Translations under genes and position numbers: made by a program | Origin: CALWRM01 sp050309765 | GTDB taxonomy: Bacteria; Bacillota; Clostridia; Christensenellales; UBA1750 | Assembly (NCBI GenBank): GCA_050309765.1 | Contig: JBNRMU010000015.1 | Coordinates: forward strand, 1 to 24,921 | DNA: 24,921 nucleotides | Direction of reading: 5' to 3' | Notes under the pieces: model-generated | Databases searched by the model: none | Seen by the model: the letters and a program-made list of their open reading frames with translations, nothing else | What the model was told of the DNA's origin: nothing | In this document: one piece after another, positions 6,836 to 14,252 of the stretch | How positions within the stretch are numbered: position 1 is the first letter of the stretch | How the letters are laid out: every line of letters starts with the position of its first letter

Positions 6836-8134
6836 TCAGCACAACGGCAGTTCCGCCGTCACCGTCAGGGAAAGCCCGTCCTCGGATTCGGCGTGGATCC
6901 TTCCCCCGTGCGCCTGCGTCACTGCCTTTGCGATCGAAAGGCCGAGGCCGAAGCCGCCGGATTCCGAATTGCGGGAGCGATCCTCCCGCGAAAAGCGTTC
7001 GAACAGCCGGTCCGCATTGCCCTTTTCCATGGGCAGGGTGCTGTTCTTTACAACAAGCTGCGCATTTTTTCCGCTCTGCTCCAGCGTCAGTTCCACCGTT
7101 CCGTCCTGCGGAGAATACTTCATGGCATTATCCAGCAGGATGGACGCCAGCTTGGCCAAAGCCTTTTCGTCGCCCTTCACGTTCAAGTCGGGCGCGACGG
7201 AGGCGTGAAACGCCCTGCCCTTTGAGAGCGCGAGCGCCTGAAAGGACTGCGCGGTTTCATCGACAAGTTCGGAAAGGGATAGCTCCTGCATGAGGAGCCG
7301 GGCGTTTTCCTCTTCCATCTTCGACAGATAGATCAGATCGGCAGTGAGCTCTGCGAGCCTGTTCGTCTGCCTGCGGATATCCGTGATCCATTCGCTCTCC
7401 CTGTCCAACTCGGTTTCCAGCACATCCGCATCGGCCCGTATGATCGTAAGGGGCGTTTTGAGCTCGTGTCCTGCGTCGGTGATAAAGCGCCTCTGCTTTT
7501 CGTAGCTCTCCGCGATGGGGCGCACGATCCGACCGGAAAACAGCCACAGCAGCAGGAAAACCGCCAACGTGCCGAGGAGCGAGATGCCGATGCTTGCGTA
7601 CAGGAAGCTGCGGAAAGTAGAAAGCTCCCGCCCGCAGTTGAGAAAAAGCAGCATGGTCTCGCCGTCGTCCTCCGCACGGTAATAGCGGTATTCGCCGCTG
7701 AAGCCCTTTGCCCTGCCCGTTGCGTACACATCCTGCGCGAGCGTCTTTGCCTCTTCCTCTGTCAGGGAGGCGAGGTTGTCCAGATCGATCCGCGAAAACG
7801 CGCCGTCCTGCATAAACCACACGGTAAAGTAGCGGGTCTGGTACGCCAGTTCCCCGTCGCCGCCGCGCCGAATCCCGAGGATGCCGGGGCCTGCATCCTG
7901 CAAGAGAGCGGGCTCCGTTTCTGCGGGCAGGCCGGTATCTGCGGGATGATCCGGCTTGAACATCTGCCGGGGGAAGACGCCCTTGTTGGCCGCGAGTATC
8001 TGCAGCGTCCGGTCGGCCTGCACGATCATGCCGCGATAATTGATCACATTGATGGAGCCGATCAGAATGGCCAGCACAAGAAACACGGCGACGATTGCCG
8101 CGGCAATGAATTTTCTTTGTAGTTTGCGTATCAT
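6836..8134 (-). CDS. Sensor histidine kinase
   Basis: 432 residues from the ATG at 8134, which overlaps the regulator's stop as ATGA and has GGAGG 7 bases upstream. Membrane segments lie at about 9-27 and 177-199 and bracket an extracellular sensor of about 140 residues with no recognised fold. A short linker, not a clear HAMP, leads to the HisKA domain with phospho-acceptor H223 (DAGHELKTPL). The ATPase domain has the N-box LLDNAMKYS (N336) and the G-box GGFGLGLS at 393-400. It would phosphorylate the regulator encoded just upstream. Its convergent placement beside the VTC/DUF4956/beta-helix operon makes a role in sensing the cell surface or an envelope ligand for that operon plausible, but this is inferred from position only. 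Confidence 0.92.
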   Translation of the reverse strand: MIRKLQRKFIAAAIVAVFLVLAILIGSINVINYRGMIVQADRTLQILAANKGVFPRQMFKPDHPADTGLPAETEPALLQDAGPGILGIRRGGDGELAYQTRYFTVWFMQDGAFSRIDLDNLASLTEEEAKTLAQDVYATGRAKGFSGEYRYYRAEDDGETMLLFLNCGRELSTFRSFLYASIGISLLGTLAVFLLLWLFSGRIVRPIAESYEKQRRFITDAGHELKTPLTIIRADADVLETELDRESEWITDIRRQTNRLAELTADLIYLSKMEEENARLLMQELSLSELVDETAQSFQALALSKGRAFHASVAPDLNVKGDEKALAKLASILLDNAMKYSPQDGTVELTLEQSGKNAQLVVKNSTLPMEKGNADRLFERFSREDRSRNSESGGFGLGLSIAKAVTQAHGGRIHAESEDGLSLTVTAELPLC

Positions 8135-8805
8135 GGGCGGACCTCCAGATAGTAGCCCAGGCCGCGCTGGGCCTTGATTTCGATATCCGCGCCGATCGTC
8201 TTCAGCTTTTTGCGCAGCATGGAGATATACACCCACACAATATTCAGCTCGGCCTCGCTGTCATAGCCCCAGATGCGGTCCATGAACGCCTCGGTGGAGA
8301 TCAGCTTGCGCGGGCTGCGCATCAGCATCTCCATCATCTGGAATTCCTTGCCGGCGAGCTTGCAGCTGCCGCCCTGGCCGATCAGCTCATAACCGGCGCA
8401 GTCGAGCGTGACGCTGCCCAGGCAGATGTTCTTATCCGGCTGCACGGAGAGCACCCGCGTCATCGCGCGGATCCGGGCAAGGAGCTCCTTCATATCAAAG
8501 GGTTTGGTCAGGTAATCGTTGGCGCCGCTGTCCAGCCCCGCGACCCGGTCGTCTATCTCGGATTTGGCGGTGAGCAGCAGCACCGGCGTGCTGTTCCCCT
8601 GCGCCCGCATCTGCTTCAGTACCTGGACGCCGTCACGGCCGGGCATCATCACATCCAGGATAACGCCGTCGTAATTTTCCGTTGCGAGATAGTCCAGGGC
8701 GCTGTTGCCGTCGTGGACGACGTCTACGGAATAATTGTTCTTGACCAGTATCGCCGAAACAGCCCTGGCCAGGGACTTTTCATCTTCGGCATACAGAAGT
8801 CTCAT
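8131..8805 (-). CDS. OmpR/PhoB-family response regulator
   Basis: 224 residues. The ATG at 8805 has GAGGTG 6 bases upstream; the earlier open frame lacks an RBS and would add non-homologous residues. The receiver domain (1-118) shows the acidic pair E7-D8, phospho-acceptor D51 (VILDVMMPGRDG), T79 and K101 (YLTKPF). The C-terminal winged helix (about 125-224) ends in WGYDSEAELNIVWVYISMLRKKL and RGLGYYLEVRP, the recognition-helix and wing signature of OmpR/PhoB proteins. Its gene precedes and overlaps the kinase gene. Likely targets are its own promoter and the phased repeats at 3784-3811. Confidence 0.95.
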   Translation of the reverse strand: MRLLYAEDEKSLARAVSAILVKNNYSVDVVHDGNSALDYLATENYDGVILDVMMPGRDGVQVLKQMRAQGNSTPVLLLTAKSEIDDRVAGLDSGANDYLTKPFDMKELLARIRAMTRVLSVQPDKNICLGSVTLDCAGYELIGQGGSCKLAGKEFQMMEMLMRSPRKLISTEAFMDRIWGYDSEAELNIVWVYISMLRKKLKTIGADIEIKAQRGLGYYLEVRP

Positions 8806-8844
8806 GGTCTTCACCTCAAACAAAGAATACCACAGGCAAAAAGA

Positions 8845-8860
8845 AAAAACACCTGTTTTT
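8845..8860. promoter_or_regulatory. 16-base palindrome upstream of the response regulator gene
   Basis: AAAAACACCTGTTTTT is symmetric apart from the central CC/GG (AAAAACA/TGTTTTT). It lies 40-55 bases before the regulator's ATG, where a minus-strand promoter is expected (TATTCT at about 8830-8825 is a candidate -10). A dyad operator is possible but the A/T content makes chance symmetry likely. The rest of 8806-9000 has only a 9-bp inverted repeat (8901-8909 with 8918-8926) without a U-tract. Confidence 0.25.
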
Positions 8861-9000
8861 CGATCGGGTTCATCCCGCCGGGCAAGGGGCCATACGGGAA
8901 ATGGCATGGTCAAAAGGCCATGCCATGGATGAAACCGGCGAAAAATCGCGGATATGTGGTGCGGCCCGCTTCAGGGCCCTGCGGTTTTTCCACCCCTGCC

Positions 9001-9525
9001 CTACAGATATTTTACCAGCTTTTGCGCGTCGTAGGTATGCGGCAGCTTCCTCTCGTCATAGCGGCCCACAGCGATGGCCACCTTATACTCGTAGCCCGCG
9101 GGCAGGCCGAGGGCGTCTGCAAAGTAGGCTTCCTTTTCGCCCAGGAGGGCGTTTTTGATGCAGCCGAGGATCACGTTGCCAAGGCCGAGACCTTCGGCCG
9201 CCAGGGCCATGTTCTCCACGGCGATGCCGGCATCCAGGCCGCACCAGGCGTCGTCCTTGATGCCAGAAACGATGATGACCAGCGGCGCGTCGTAATAGAA
9301 GTTCTGCGCGGGCGTGCTGCCGCTGAGCCGGTTTTTCTCCGCTTCGATCTCCCGAAGCAGCGGGTGATCTCCCTTGAGCACGGAAAAGAACAGCTCCTGC
9401 CTATTACCGGAGGTGGGTGCCTTTAATCCCGCCTCGACGATGCAGCGGACCTCTTCCGCCGTCAGGGCTTCGCTTGTGTAGCTGCGGGCCGAGCTCCTGT
9501 TGTCGATGGCTTCGAATACTGTCAT
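9001..9525 (-). CDS. Nitroreductase family FMN oxidoreductase
   Basis: 174 residues, AGGAGG 9 bases before the ATG. It has the family hallmarks: RSSARSY (10-16, FMN phosphate contact), KAPTSGNRQE (35-44), NFYYDAPLVIIV (about 75-86), and DAGIAVENMALAAEGLGLGNVILGC (the second FMN and dimer segment). Such enzymes reduce nitro groups, quinones or flavin-linked substrates with NAD(P)H; the physiological substrate is rarely known. The length is at the short end of the family (about 165-220). A single-gene unit with a near-consensus promoter. Confidence 0.9.
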   Translation of the reverse strand: MTVFEAIDNRSSARSYTSEALTAEEVRCIVEAGLKAPTSGNRQELFFSVLKGDHPLLREIEAEKNRLSGSTPAQNFYYDAPLVIIVSGIKDDAWCGLDAGIAVENMALAAEGLGLGNVILGCIKNALLGEKEAYFADALGLPAGYEYKVAIAVGRYDERKLPHTYDAQKLVKYL

Positions 9526-9575
9526 AGGACGATTCCTCCTGTTCCAATGGATGGTCGTTGGTTTTGTTTTTCTTT

Positions 9576-9604
9576 ATTATAGAAAGGAATCTTTGCGTTT
9601 GCAA
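9576..9604 (-). promoter_or_regulatory. Nitroreductase promoter
   Basis: On the minus strand, TTGCAA (9604-9599), a 17-base spacer and a perfect TATAAT (9581-9576). The start would lie near 9569, giving a leader of about 44 bases. Confidence 0.85.
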
Positions 9605-9701
9605 GCGTTCTTTGTTTGCCGAAAAGCCTGCCTTTCTCCCCTGTTTCGGTTTTTTGCAGCCGCAAAGGACAAAAAACGCGCGCTTCCCGCCGCGGGCGTG
9701 G

Positions 9702-9707
9702 TATACT
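9702..9707 (+). promoter_or_regulatory. Extended -10 element ahead of the AlkZ-related gene
   Basis: TATACT preceded by TGG (extended -10), 42 bases before the chosen ATG. No recognisable -35 is present. Confidence 0.4.
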
Positions 9708-9749
9708 TATGTTAAAATGCAGCGCTGCCGGGAAGGGAGATGGACAGGC

Positions 9750-10409
9750 ATGCGTTTTCCTCTTATTCAAAGCTATCCGGAGCTGATCGCCCTCATTGAG
9801 GAGATCGGCTTTCTGCCTGCCTTCAAAAACCACATCCCCGGCTTTTCCGCCGAGGAGTGCATCGCCCCGGAGCGCTGGTTTCCGGATGAGGGCGAGGGCT
9901 TTTGGGAGTGGAAGGGCCCCATCATCCGCGAAAGCGGCTGCGCCTACGGCAAGTTTTTGCGCGGGCGGGCCTGCTTCATCAGCCTGCCGCTGTATTGCGA
10001 ATTCGCCAACTACCGCCGCGACGGCTACGATTTCGACGCCCTGTACGAGGACGGCAAGGCCAGGCTGGACGACAAGCGCGTCTACGATGTGCTGAACGCC
10101 GAAAACTCCCTGCTTTCCAAGGAGCTGCACGCCCGCAGCGTGCACAAGGGCTTTGATGCCATTATGACCCGCCTGCAGATGCAGGGCTACGTGGTTATTT
10201 CCGACTTTGAATACATGCGCACCGCCCTGGGCGTGCCCTACGGCTGGGGCGTAACGCGCTACGAAACGCCGGAGTTCCGCTTCGGCGAGGCCTTCACGAG
10301 CGCCGTGTACAACCACAGCCCCGAGGAATCCAAGCAGATACTACTGGAGCATCTGAAAAGGCTCCTGCCCGATTGCGAGGACAAGGCGATACTGAGGCTG
10401 ATCGGGTAA
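9750..10409 (+). CDS. AlkZ-related family protein
   Basis: 219 residues. The ATG at 9750 was chosen for the AAGGGAG 10 bases upstream and because the homologous core begins at once (RFPLIQSYPELIALIEEIGFLPAF). Conserved-looking stretches are FWEWKGPI, CAYGKFLRGRACFISLPLYCEFANYRRDGYDFDALYEDG cut by charged turns, RLQMQGYVVISDFEY and PYGWGVTRYETPE. I recall a widespread Bacillota family with this pattern, annotated as related to the AlkZ winged-helix DNA glycosylases. AlkZ itself unhooks interstrand crosslinks, but the catalytic motif of that enzyme is not evident here. No membrane segments or signal peptide. It is a monocistronic gene ended by a strong hairpin. The functional assignment is weak; the family assignment is moderate. 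Confidence 0.55.
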   Translation: MRFPLIQSYPELIALIEEIGFLPAFKNHIPGFSAEECIAPERWFPDEGEGFWEWKGPIIRESGCAYGKFLRGRACFISLPLYCEFANYRRDGYDFDALYEDGKARLDDKRVYDVLNAENSLLSKELHARSVHKGFDAIMTRLQMQGYVVISDFEYMRTALGVPYGWGVTRYETPEFRFGEAFTSAVYNHSPEESKQILLEHLKRLLPDCEDKAILRLIG

Positions 10410-10418
10410 GCTATATTA

Positions 10419-10452
10419 CAAAGCGCCCGCGGACCTGTCCGCGGGCGCTTTG
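10419..10452. terminator. Terminator between the AlkZ-related and GNAT genes
   Basis: CAAAGCGCCCGCGGAC (10419-10434) pairs with GTCCGCGGGCGCTTTG (10437-10452), a 16-bp perfect dyad. TGTTTGTTTT follows on the plus strand. It ends the plus-strand gene and may also serve the convergent minus-strand gene that stops at 10489. Confidence 0.85.
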
Positions 10453-10488
10453 TGTTTGTTTTGCCTGCAGGAAGAAAGACGGCGTTGT

Positions 10489-10929
10489 TCAGCGAACTAA
10501 GCGGATAAGGCGCTCGGTCGTATCCTCCTCCGGCTTTGTTTCTACCGTGGGGCGAAAACCGTGGCGCTCATAAAAGGCGATGGCCCGGCTGTTCTTTTCC
10601 AATACCCACAAATTGTCGGCACCAAGCTCCCTGACGGCGTATTCGAGCAGCTTTCCCCCGATGGAAGCGCCGTGTAAAACCGGCTCCACGAACAGCTTTT
10701 TGACTTCGCTGCCTTGCACCTGGATAAAGCCTTTCACCGTGCCGTCGTCGTAGACCAACAACTGATCCAGCAGTGTTTCAAACTCCCGCATCAGCGCCGG
10801 TACCTGCAGCTCGGAAAAGTAATACCCGTCGTTTCGAAAGATCGGATAGAAATACAGCCGGTAATTGAACACAAGGATTTCCGCGATGCGGGCCAGATCG
10901 TATGCCTTGGCTTTTCTGATCGGATTCAT
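10489..10929 (-). CDS. GNAT family N-acetyltransferase
   Basis: 146 residues. Acetyl-CoA binding motif A is VKKLFVEPVLHGASIGGKLLEYA (the R/Q-x-x-G-x-G/A loop appears as HGASIGG). Motif B is LWVLEKNSRAIAFYERHGF near residues 108-126, typical of small-molecule or protein N-acetyltransferases. The RBS is weak (TAGGT 8 bases upstream). It follows the NYN gene on the same strand after 69 bases with no hairpin, so it may be cotranscribed. The substrate is unknown. Confidence 0.88.
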   Translation of the reverse strand: MNPIRKAKAYDLARIAEILVFNYRLYFYPIFRNDGYYFSELQVPALMREFETLLDQLLVYDDGTVKGFIQVQGSEVKKLFVEPVLHGASIGGKLLEYAVRELGADNLWVLEKNSRAIAFYERHGFRPTVETKPEEDTTERLIRLVR

Positions 10930-10998
10930 TGTTTTTTACCTATTCTGTACTCCTGCTGCAGCATTTGGACAAATCGGTCCGCCCTATGGCATTGCATC

Positions 10999-11988
10999 CT
11001 AGAGGATGCGCACCAGCATGGTCTTGGCGCCGTTCATCTCCAGGCGCAGCATGTCCTCGTTGTCCAACTGCTTGAGCAGGTCGGAGAACTTACGGAAGCC
11101 GATGCGGCTCTCGTCAAAGTCGGGATAGTCGTTGGTGACGGCGGACTTTAGCACCGAGGGGTTCACGCGGTCAAAGCCCTCTTCCTTATAGCGCTTTAGG
11201 ATCGTGTGGAAAACTTCCTTCCAGTTGTCCCGGGTGATGGCCTTTTTGCGTCCGCCGTTTTGCGCGTTTTCGCGCGTTAAGCGCAGTTTGACGGAGTAGT
11301 TATCATTGATGACCTGAAAGCCGCGGAACCTGTCCTGCATTTCCAGCAGCAGCTTTCCAAAGGATCCGTGGCCGAAGTTGCGCTCGCTGAAGTCCGGCCG
11401 CAGGCGCAGCAGCACGTTTTTCAGCTCGCTGGCATACAGATACCCGTCGGCATCGGTCTGCTCCTCCAGTATGTTGCACACGAGGTTGGAAAGCTCCAGC
11501 AGCGAATCCTCGGCGTCCTCGCGGGCGGGCTTTTTCTCCTTGGAGGAAGAGGCAACGGATTCCAGAAACAAAAACTCGTTGCAGGCGTTGATGAAAATGT
11601 TGGACGCCGCCTCCGATCGGGAGATGCCCAGCACGAACTTGCCCATCGCCTTGAGCTTGCCCACCAGGGGCGTGTAGTCGCTGTCGCCGGAGACGATGCA
11701 GAAGCAGTCGATCAGATCGTTGGTGTAGGCCACGTCCAGGGCGTCGATCACCAGCTGGATGTCCAGGTTGTTCTTCTGGTTATGGCCGTAGCGAATGGAG
11801 GGGAACACCTGGAAGGTGTTGGAAAGCAGTATCTCCTTCAGGGCGGAAAACTGGTCCGTATAACCGTAGACCTTGCCGAGCAGGATGTCGCCGCGCATCT
11901 TCACCTTTTCGATGATGGAGGAGAGCATGGCCACCTTGCCGCCGGCGTTTTCCAAGTCGACAAAAATCGCATAATTCGTTTTACTCAA
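10999..11988 (-). CDS. NYN-domain (PIN-like) RNase with two LOTUS/OST-HTH domains
   Basis: 329 residues, TTG start at 11988 with AAGGA 9 bases upstream; a nearby ATG in another frame stops after five codons, so TTG is the credible start. The NYN nuclease domain (about 5-145) has the acidic active-site set: VDLEN (D11, N14), LDIQLVIDAL (D76, D82) and SGDSDYTPLV (D102, D104). A charged linker (about 148-162) follows. Two winged-helix LOTUS/OST-HTH modules come next: about 165-240 (GYLYASELKNVLLRLRPDFSERNFG) and about 255-329 (NPSVLKSAVTNDYPDFDESRIG..FRKFSDLLKQL). The family (LabA/DUF88-like) is expected to cleave RNA with Mg ions while the LOTUS modules bind RNA, but the targets are unknown. 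It is probably the first gene of a unit with the GNAT gene. Confidence 0.85.
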   Translation of the reverse strand: MSKTNYAIFVDLENAGGKVAMLSSIIEKVKMRGDILLGKVYGYTDQFSALKEILLSNTFQVFPSIRYGHNQKNNLDIQLVIDALDVAYTNDLIDCFCIVSGDSDYTPLVGKLKAMGKFVLGISRSEAASNIFINACNEFLFLESVASSSKEKKPAREDAEDSLLELSNLVCNILEEQTDADGYLYASELKNVLLRLRPDFSERNFGHGSFGKLLLEMQDRFRGFQVINDNYSVKLRLTRENAQNGGRKKAITRDNWKEVFHTILKRYKEEGFDRVNPSVLKSAVTNDYPDFDESRIGFRKFSDLLKQLDNEDMLRLEMNGAKTMLVRIL

Positions 11989-12150
11989 TGTATTTCATCC
12001 TTTATTCTTGGCTTCGTTGTTTTTTACACATCGTTTTAACGCTTTATTTGGCAGGACTCGCGCCGCATAGCGCGAAATTATACTGCCGACAAGTTTTTGC
12101 ACGGGCCTGCGTGCCCGCGCGGCAGATACATAAAAAGAAGGAATCTTGTT

Positions 12151-13479
12151 ATGCACTTTTCCAGAAAGGCGCTGGCGCAGCTGATCGTGCCGCTGGTGCT
12201 GGAGCAGCTGCTGGGCGTGTTCATCGGCATGGCGGATACCATCATGGTCTCCTCCGTGGGCGAGGCCGCGGTCTCCGGCATTTCCCTGGTGGACTCGATC
12301 AATATCCTGCTGATCCAGGTATTCAGCGCCCTGGCAACGGGCGGCGCGGTGGTCTGCTCGCAGTACATCGGCAAGCAGGACCGCGGCATGGCCTGCCATG
12401 CGGCAAAGCAGCTGTATTACAGCGTGTTCATCGTTGCCTGCGCCATCGCGGCGCTGTGCCTTGTATTCCGCGACGGCCTGCTGCGCCTGATCTTCGGCGC
12501 CATCGAGCCGGACGTTTTGCGCGCGGCGCAGATCTACATCATCTTTTCCGCCGTTTCCTATCCCTTCCTGGGGCTGTACAACTCCGGCGCGGCGCTGTTC
12601 CGCTCCATGGGCAATTCCAAGATCTCGCTGTTTGCCTCGATTCTGATGAACCTGATGAACATCACGGGCAACGCGATCTTTATCTTCGTTCTGCACATGG
12701 GCGTGGCGGGCGCGGCGCTGGCCACCCTGCTTTCGCGCATGTTCGGCGCGGTGCTGATGACCGTGCTTTTGCATAACGACCATCTGCAGATCTACCTGCA
12801 CGAGCTGTGGCGCGTGCGCTTTGACTGGCCCGTGGTGCGCTCGATCCTTGGCATCGGCATCCCCAACGGTCTGGAAAACAGCATGTTCCAGATCGGCAAG
12901 GTGCTGGTCTCCAGCTTGATCGCCGGCTTTGGCACCGTGGCCATCGCCGCCAACGCCGTTGCCACCAACTTCAGCTCCCTGCAGGTGATGCCGGGCGCCG
13001 CCGTCGGCCTTGGCATGATCACGGTGGTGGGCCAGTGCATGGGCGCGGGCGACCACAAGGCCGCCAGGTCCTACGCAACAAAGCTGCTTCTGCTCGCCAT
13101 GGCCTGCGTCGGCAGTTTGTGCGTGCTGGTGTTCTTCTTTGCGCCCTTTATCATCCGCCTGTATTCCCTCACGGACGAAACGGCCCAAACCGCCGTCAGC
13201 ATCCTGCGCATCCACTCCGTTGGCGCCATCGTGTTCTGGTCCACGTCGTTCTGCCTGCCCAACGCCCTGCGCGCCGCGGGCGATGTGCGCTTTACCATGC
13301 TGGTGTCCACCTTCAGCATGTGGCTGTGCCGTATCGCCGCCAGCTATCTGTTTGCCTATGGCCTGCACCTGGGCGTGTACGGCGTGTGGTACGCCATGGT
13401 GCTGGACTGGGTCTTCCGCTCCGCCTTTTACCTGTGGCGCTTTGCCGGCAAAAAGTGGCTGAGCTTTAAGGTCGTCTAG
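12151..13479 (+). CDS. MATE family efflux transporter
   Basis: 442 residues; AAGGAA sits 7 bases before the ATG at 12151. The sequence is almost entirely hydrophobic with about 12 membrane helices in two halves. It opens with the usual LAQLIVPLVLEQLLGVFIGMADTIMVS. Other typical features are GISLVDSINILLIQVFSALATGGAVVCSQYIG in the first half and GLENSMFQIGKVLVSSLIAGFGTVAIAANAVA in the second. Such pumps export cationic drugs or metabolites in exchange for Na or protons; the substrate cannot be read from the sequence. TATACT at 12079-12084 is a possible -10 without a -35. Its stop TAG shares a CTAG palindrome with the stop of the convergent methyltransferase gene. Confidence 0.92.
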   Translation: MHFSRKALAQLIVPLVLEQLLGVFIGMADTIMVSSVGEAAVSGISLVDSINILLIQVFSALATGGAVVCSQYIGKQDRGMACHAAKQLYYSVFIVACAIAALCLVFRDGLLRLIFGAIEPDVLRAAQIYIIFSAVSYPFLGLYNSGAALFRSMGNSKISLFASILMNLMNITGNAIFIFVLHMGVAGAALATLLSRMFGAVLMTVLLHNDHLQIYLHELWRVRFDWPVVRSILGIGIPNGLENSMFQIGKVLVSSLIAGFGTVAIAANAVATNFSSLQVMPGAAVGLGMITVVGQCMGAGDHKAARSYATKLLLLAMACVGSLCVLVFFFAPFIIRLYSLTDETAQTAVSILRIHSVGAIVFWSTSFCLPNALRAAGDVRFTMLVSTFSMWLCRIAASYLFAYGLHLGVYGVWYAMVLDWVFRSAFYLWRFAGKKWLSFKVV

Positions 13480-14252
13480 CCCCGCCTGATCAAATACACC
13501 AGCTCGCCCGCAAAGGCGCGTTTATCCAGCAGCGTATAGCCGGTCGCTGTTACCATGCCCTCGAAAAAGGCGGCGTAGTTTTGCTCCATGCCCTTGCGTT
13601 TGCCGCCCAGAGATCGCAATGGAAAGCTCACCACAGCCATGGGGGCCTGCAGCGCGGAAAGCAGCTCGGCCCCGCGCCCCTTTTTTTGCTGCTCCAATAC
13701 GGGCAAAAGCTTCATCACAAACGCCAGATCTGCGTGCAGATCGGGCGTTTTTTGCGCAAGGTCCAGCACGTCGGCGCCCGGCGGCAAGCCCCTTTCGGCA
13801 AAGTAACGGTTCAAAAAAGCCGCCGTCTGCCTATCCACATCCAGCGCATGGTATTGCCGGATGCCGTCTTTCATCAGCGGCAGGAAGAGGGGATTGAGTC
13901 CGCAGCCAAGGTCCAGCACGCTTTGCACGCTGCCAACGGCGGAAAACACATAGCCGTACAGTTCCCCTGCAATGGGAAGCCGCTCCCGCGTGGAGGCGTG
14001 CAGGGAAAGGAATTGCTCCTCCCGGCCGGCGATCTTTCCCTCCTGCATCTTTTGCAGGAGCTTTTTTTGCCCCTCGTCGGCATAGGCGCCGTGAATGAGG
14101 TGCAGGCGGTTCTTGACGGCCTTGAGGATCTCCTTTTCGCCCTTATGCTTTCGGCTTTCCTCCTGCACCAGGCGGCGCAGCAGCGCTTCATCCAGCGCGG
14201 CGAACCTTTTGTTTGCGAGCAGCCTTGCGGCAAGTCCGTCATCTGTCTGCAT
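13476..14252 (-). CDS. ArmA/Rmt (FmrO)-like 16S rRNA (guanine-N7) methyltransferase
   Basis: 258 residues from the ATG at 14252 (GGAGG 6 bases upstream), the same size as ArmA and RmtB. It shows the family's path: LANKRFAALDEALLRRLVQEE, KNRLHLIHGAY (48-57), HASTRERL (85-92), the SAM motif DLGCGLNPLFLPLM (114-127), ALDVD (136-140), KLLPVLEQQ (181-189) and VVSFPLRSLGGKRKGM (207-222), then AAFFE and ELVYLIRR. The last block is specific to G1405 16S methyltransferases, which block 4,6-disubstituted 2-deoxystreptamine aminoglycosides by making m7G1405. Whether this chromosomal copy confers resistance or does housekeeping is unknown. It starts 14 bases inside the tgt-like gene, so it is translationally coupled to it, and it ends convergently with the MATE gene. 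Confidence 0.8.
   Translation of the reverse strand: MQTDDGLAARLLANKRFAALDEALLRRLVQEESRKHKGEKEILKAVKNRLHLIHGAYADEGQKKLLQKMQEGKIAGREEQFLSLHASTRERLPIAGELYGYVFSAVGSVQSVLDLGCGLNPLFLPLMKDGIRQYHALDVDRQTAAFLNRYFAERGLPPGADVLDLAQKTPDLHADLAFVMKLLPVLEQQKKGRGAELLSALQAPMAVVSFPLRSLGGKRKGMEQNYAAFFEGMVTATGYTLLDKRAFAGELVYLIRRG

Noticed and set aside
8901..8926. 9-bp inverted repeat ATGGCATGG/CCATGCCAT between the nitroreductase and regulator genes
   Set aside because: No U-tract on either strand and not well placed for a promoter; too weak to call a terminator or operator.
12079..12084. TATACT as the MATE promoter
   Set aside because: A fair -10 but no -35 and no extended -10, so it is mentioned only in the MATE entry.
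11995..13368. Minus-strand open frame of 457 codons across the MATE gene
   Set aside because: It is dominated by His, Gln, Ala and Asp, the typical mirror of hydrophobic codons. No RBS or known motif is present.
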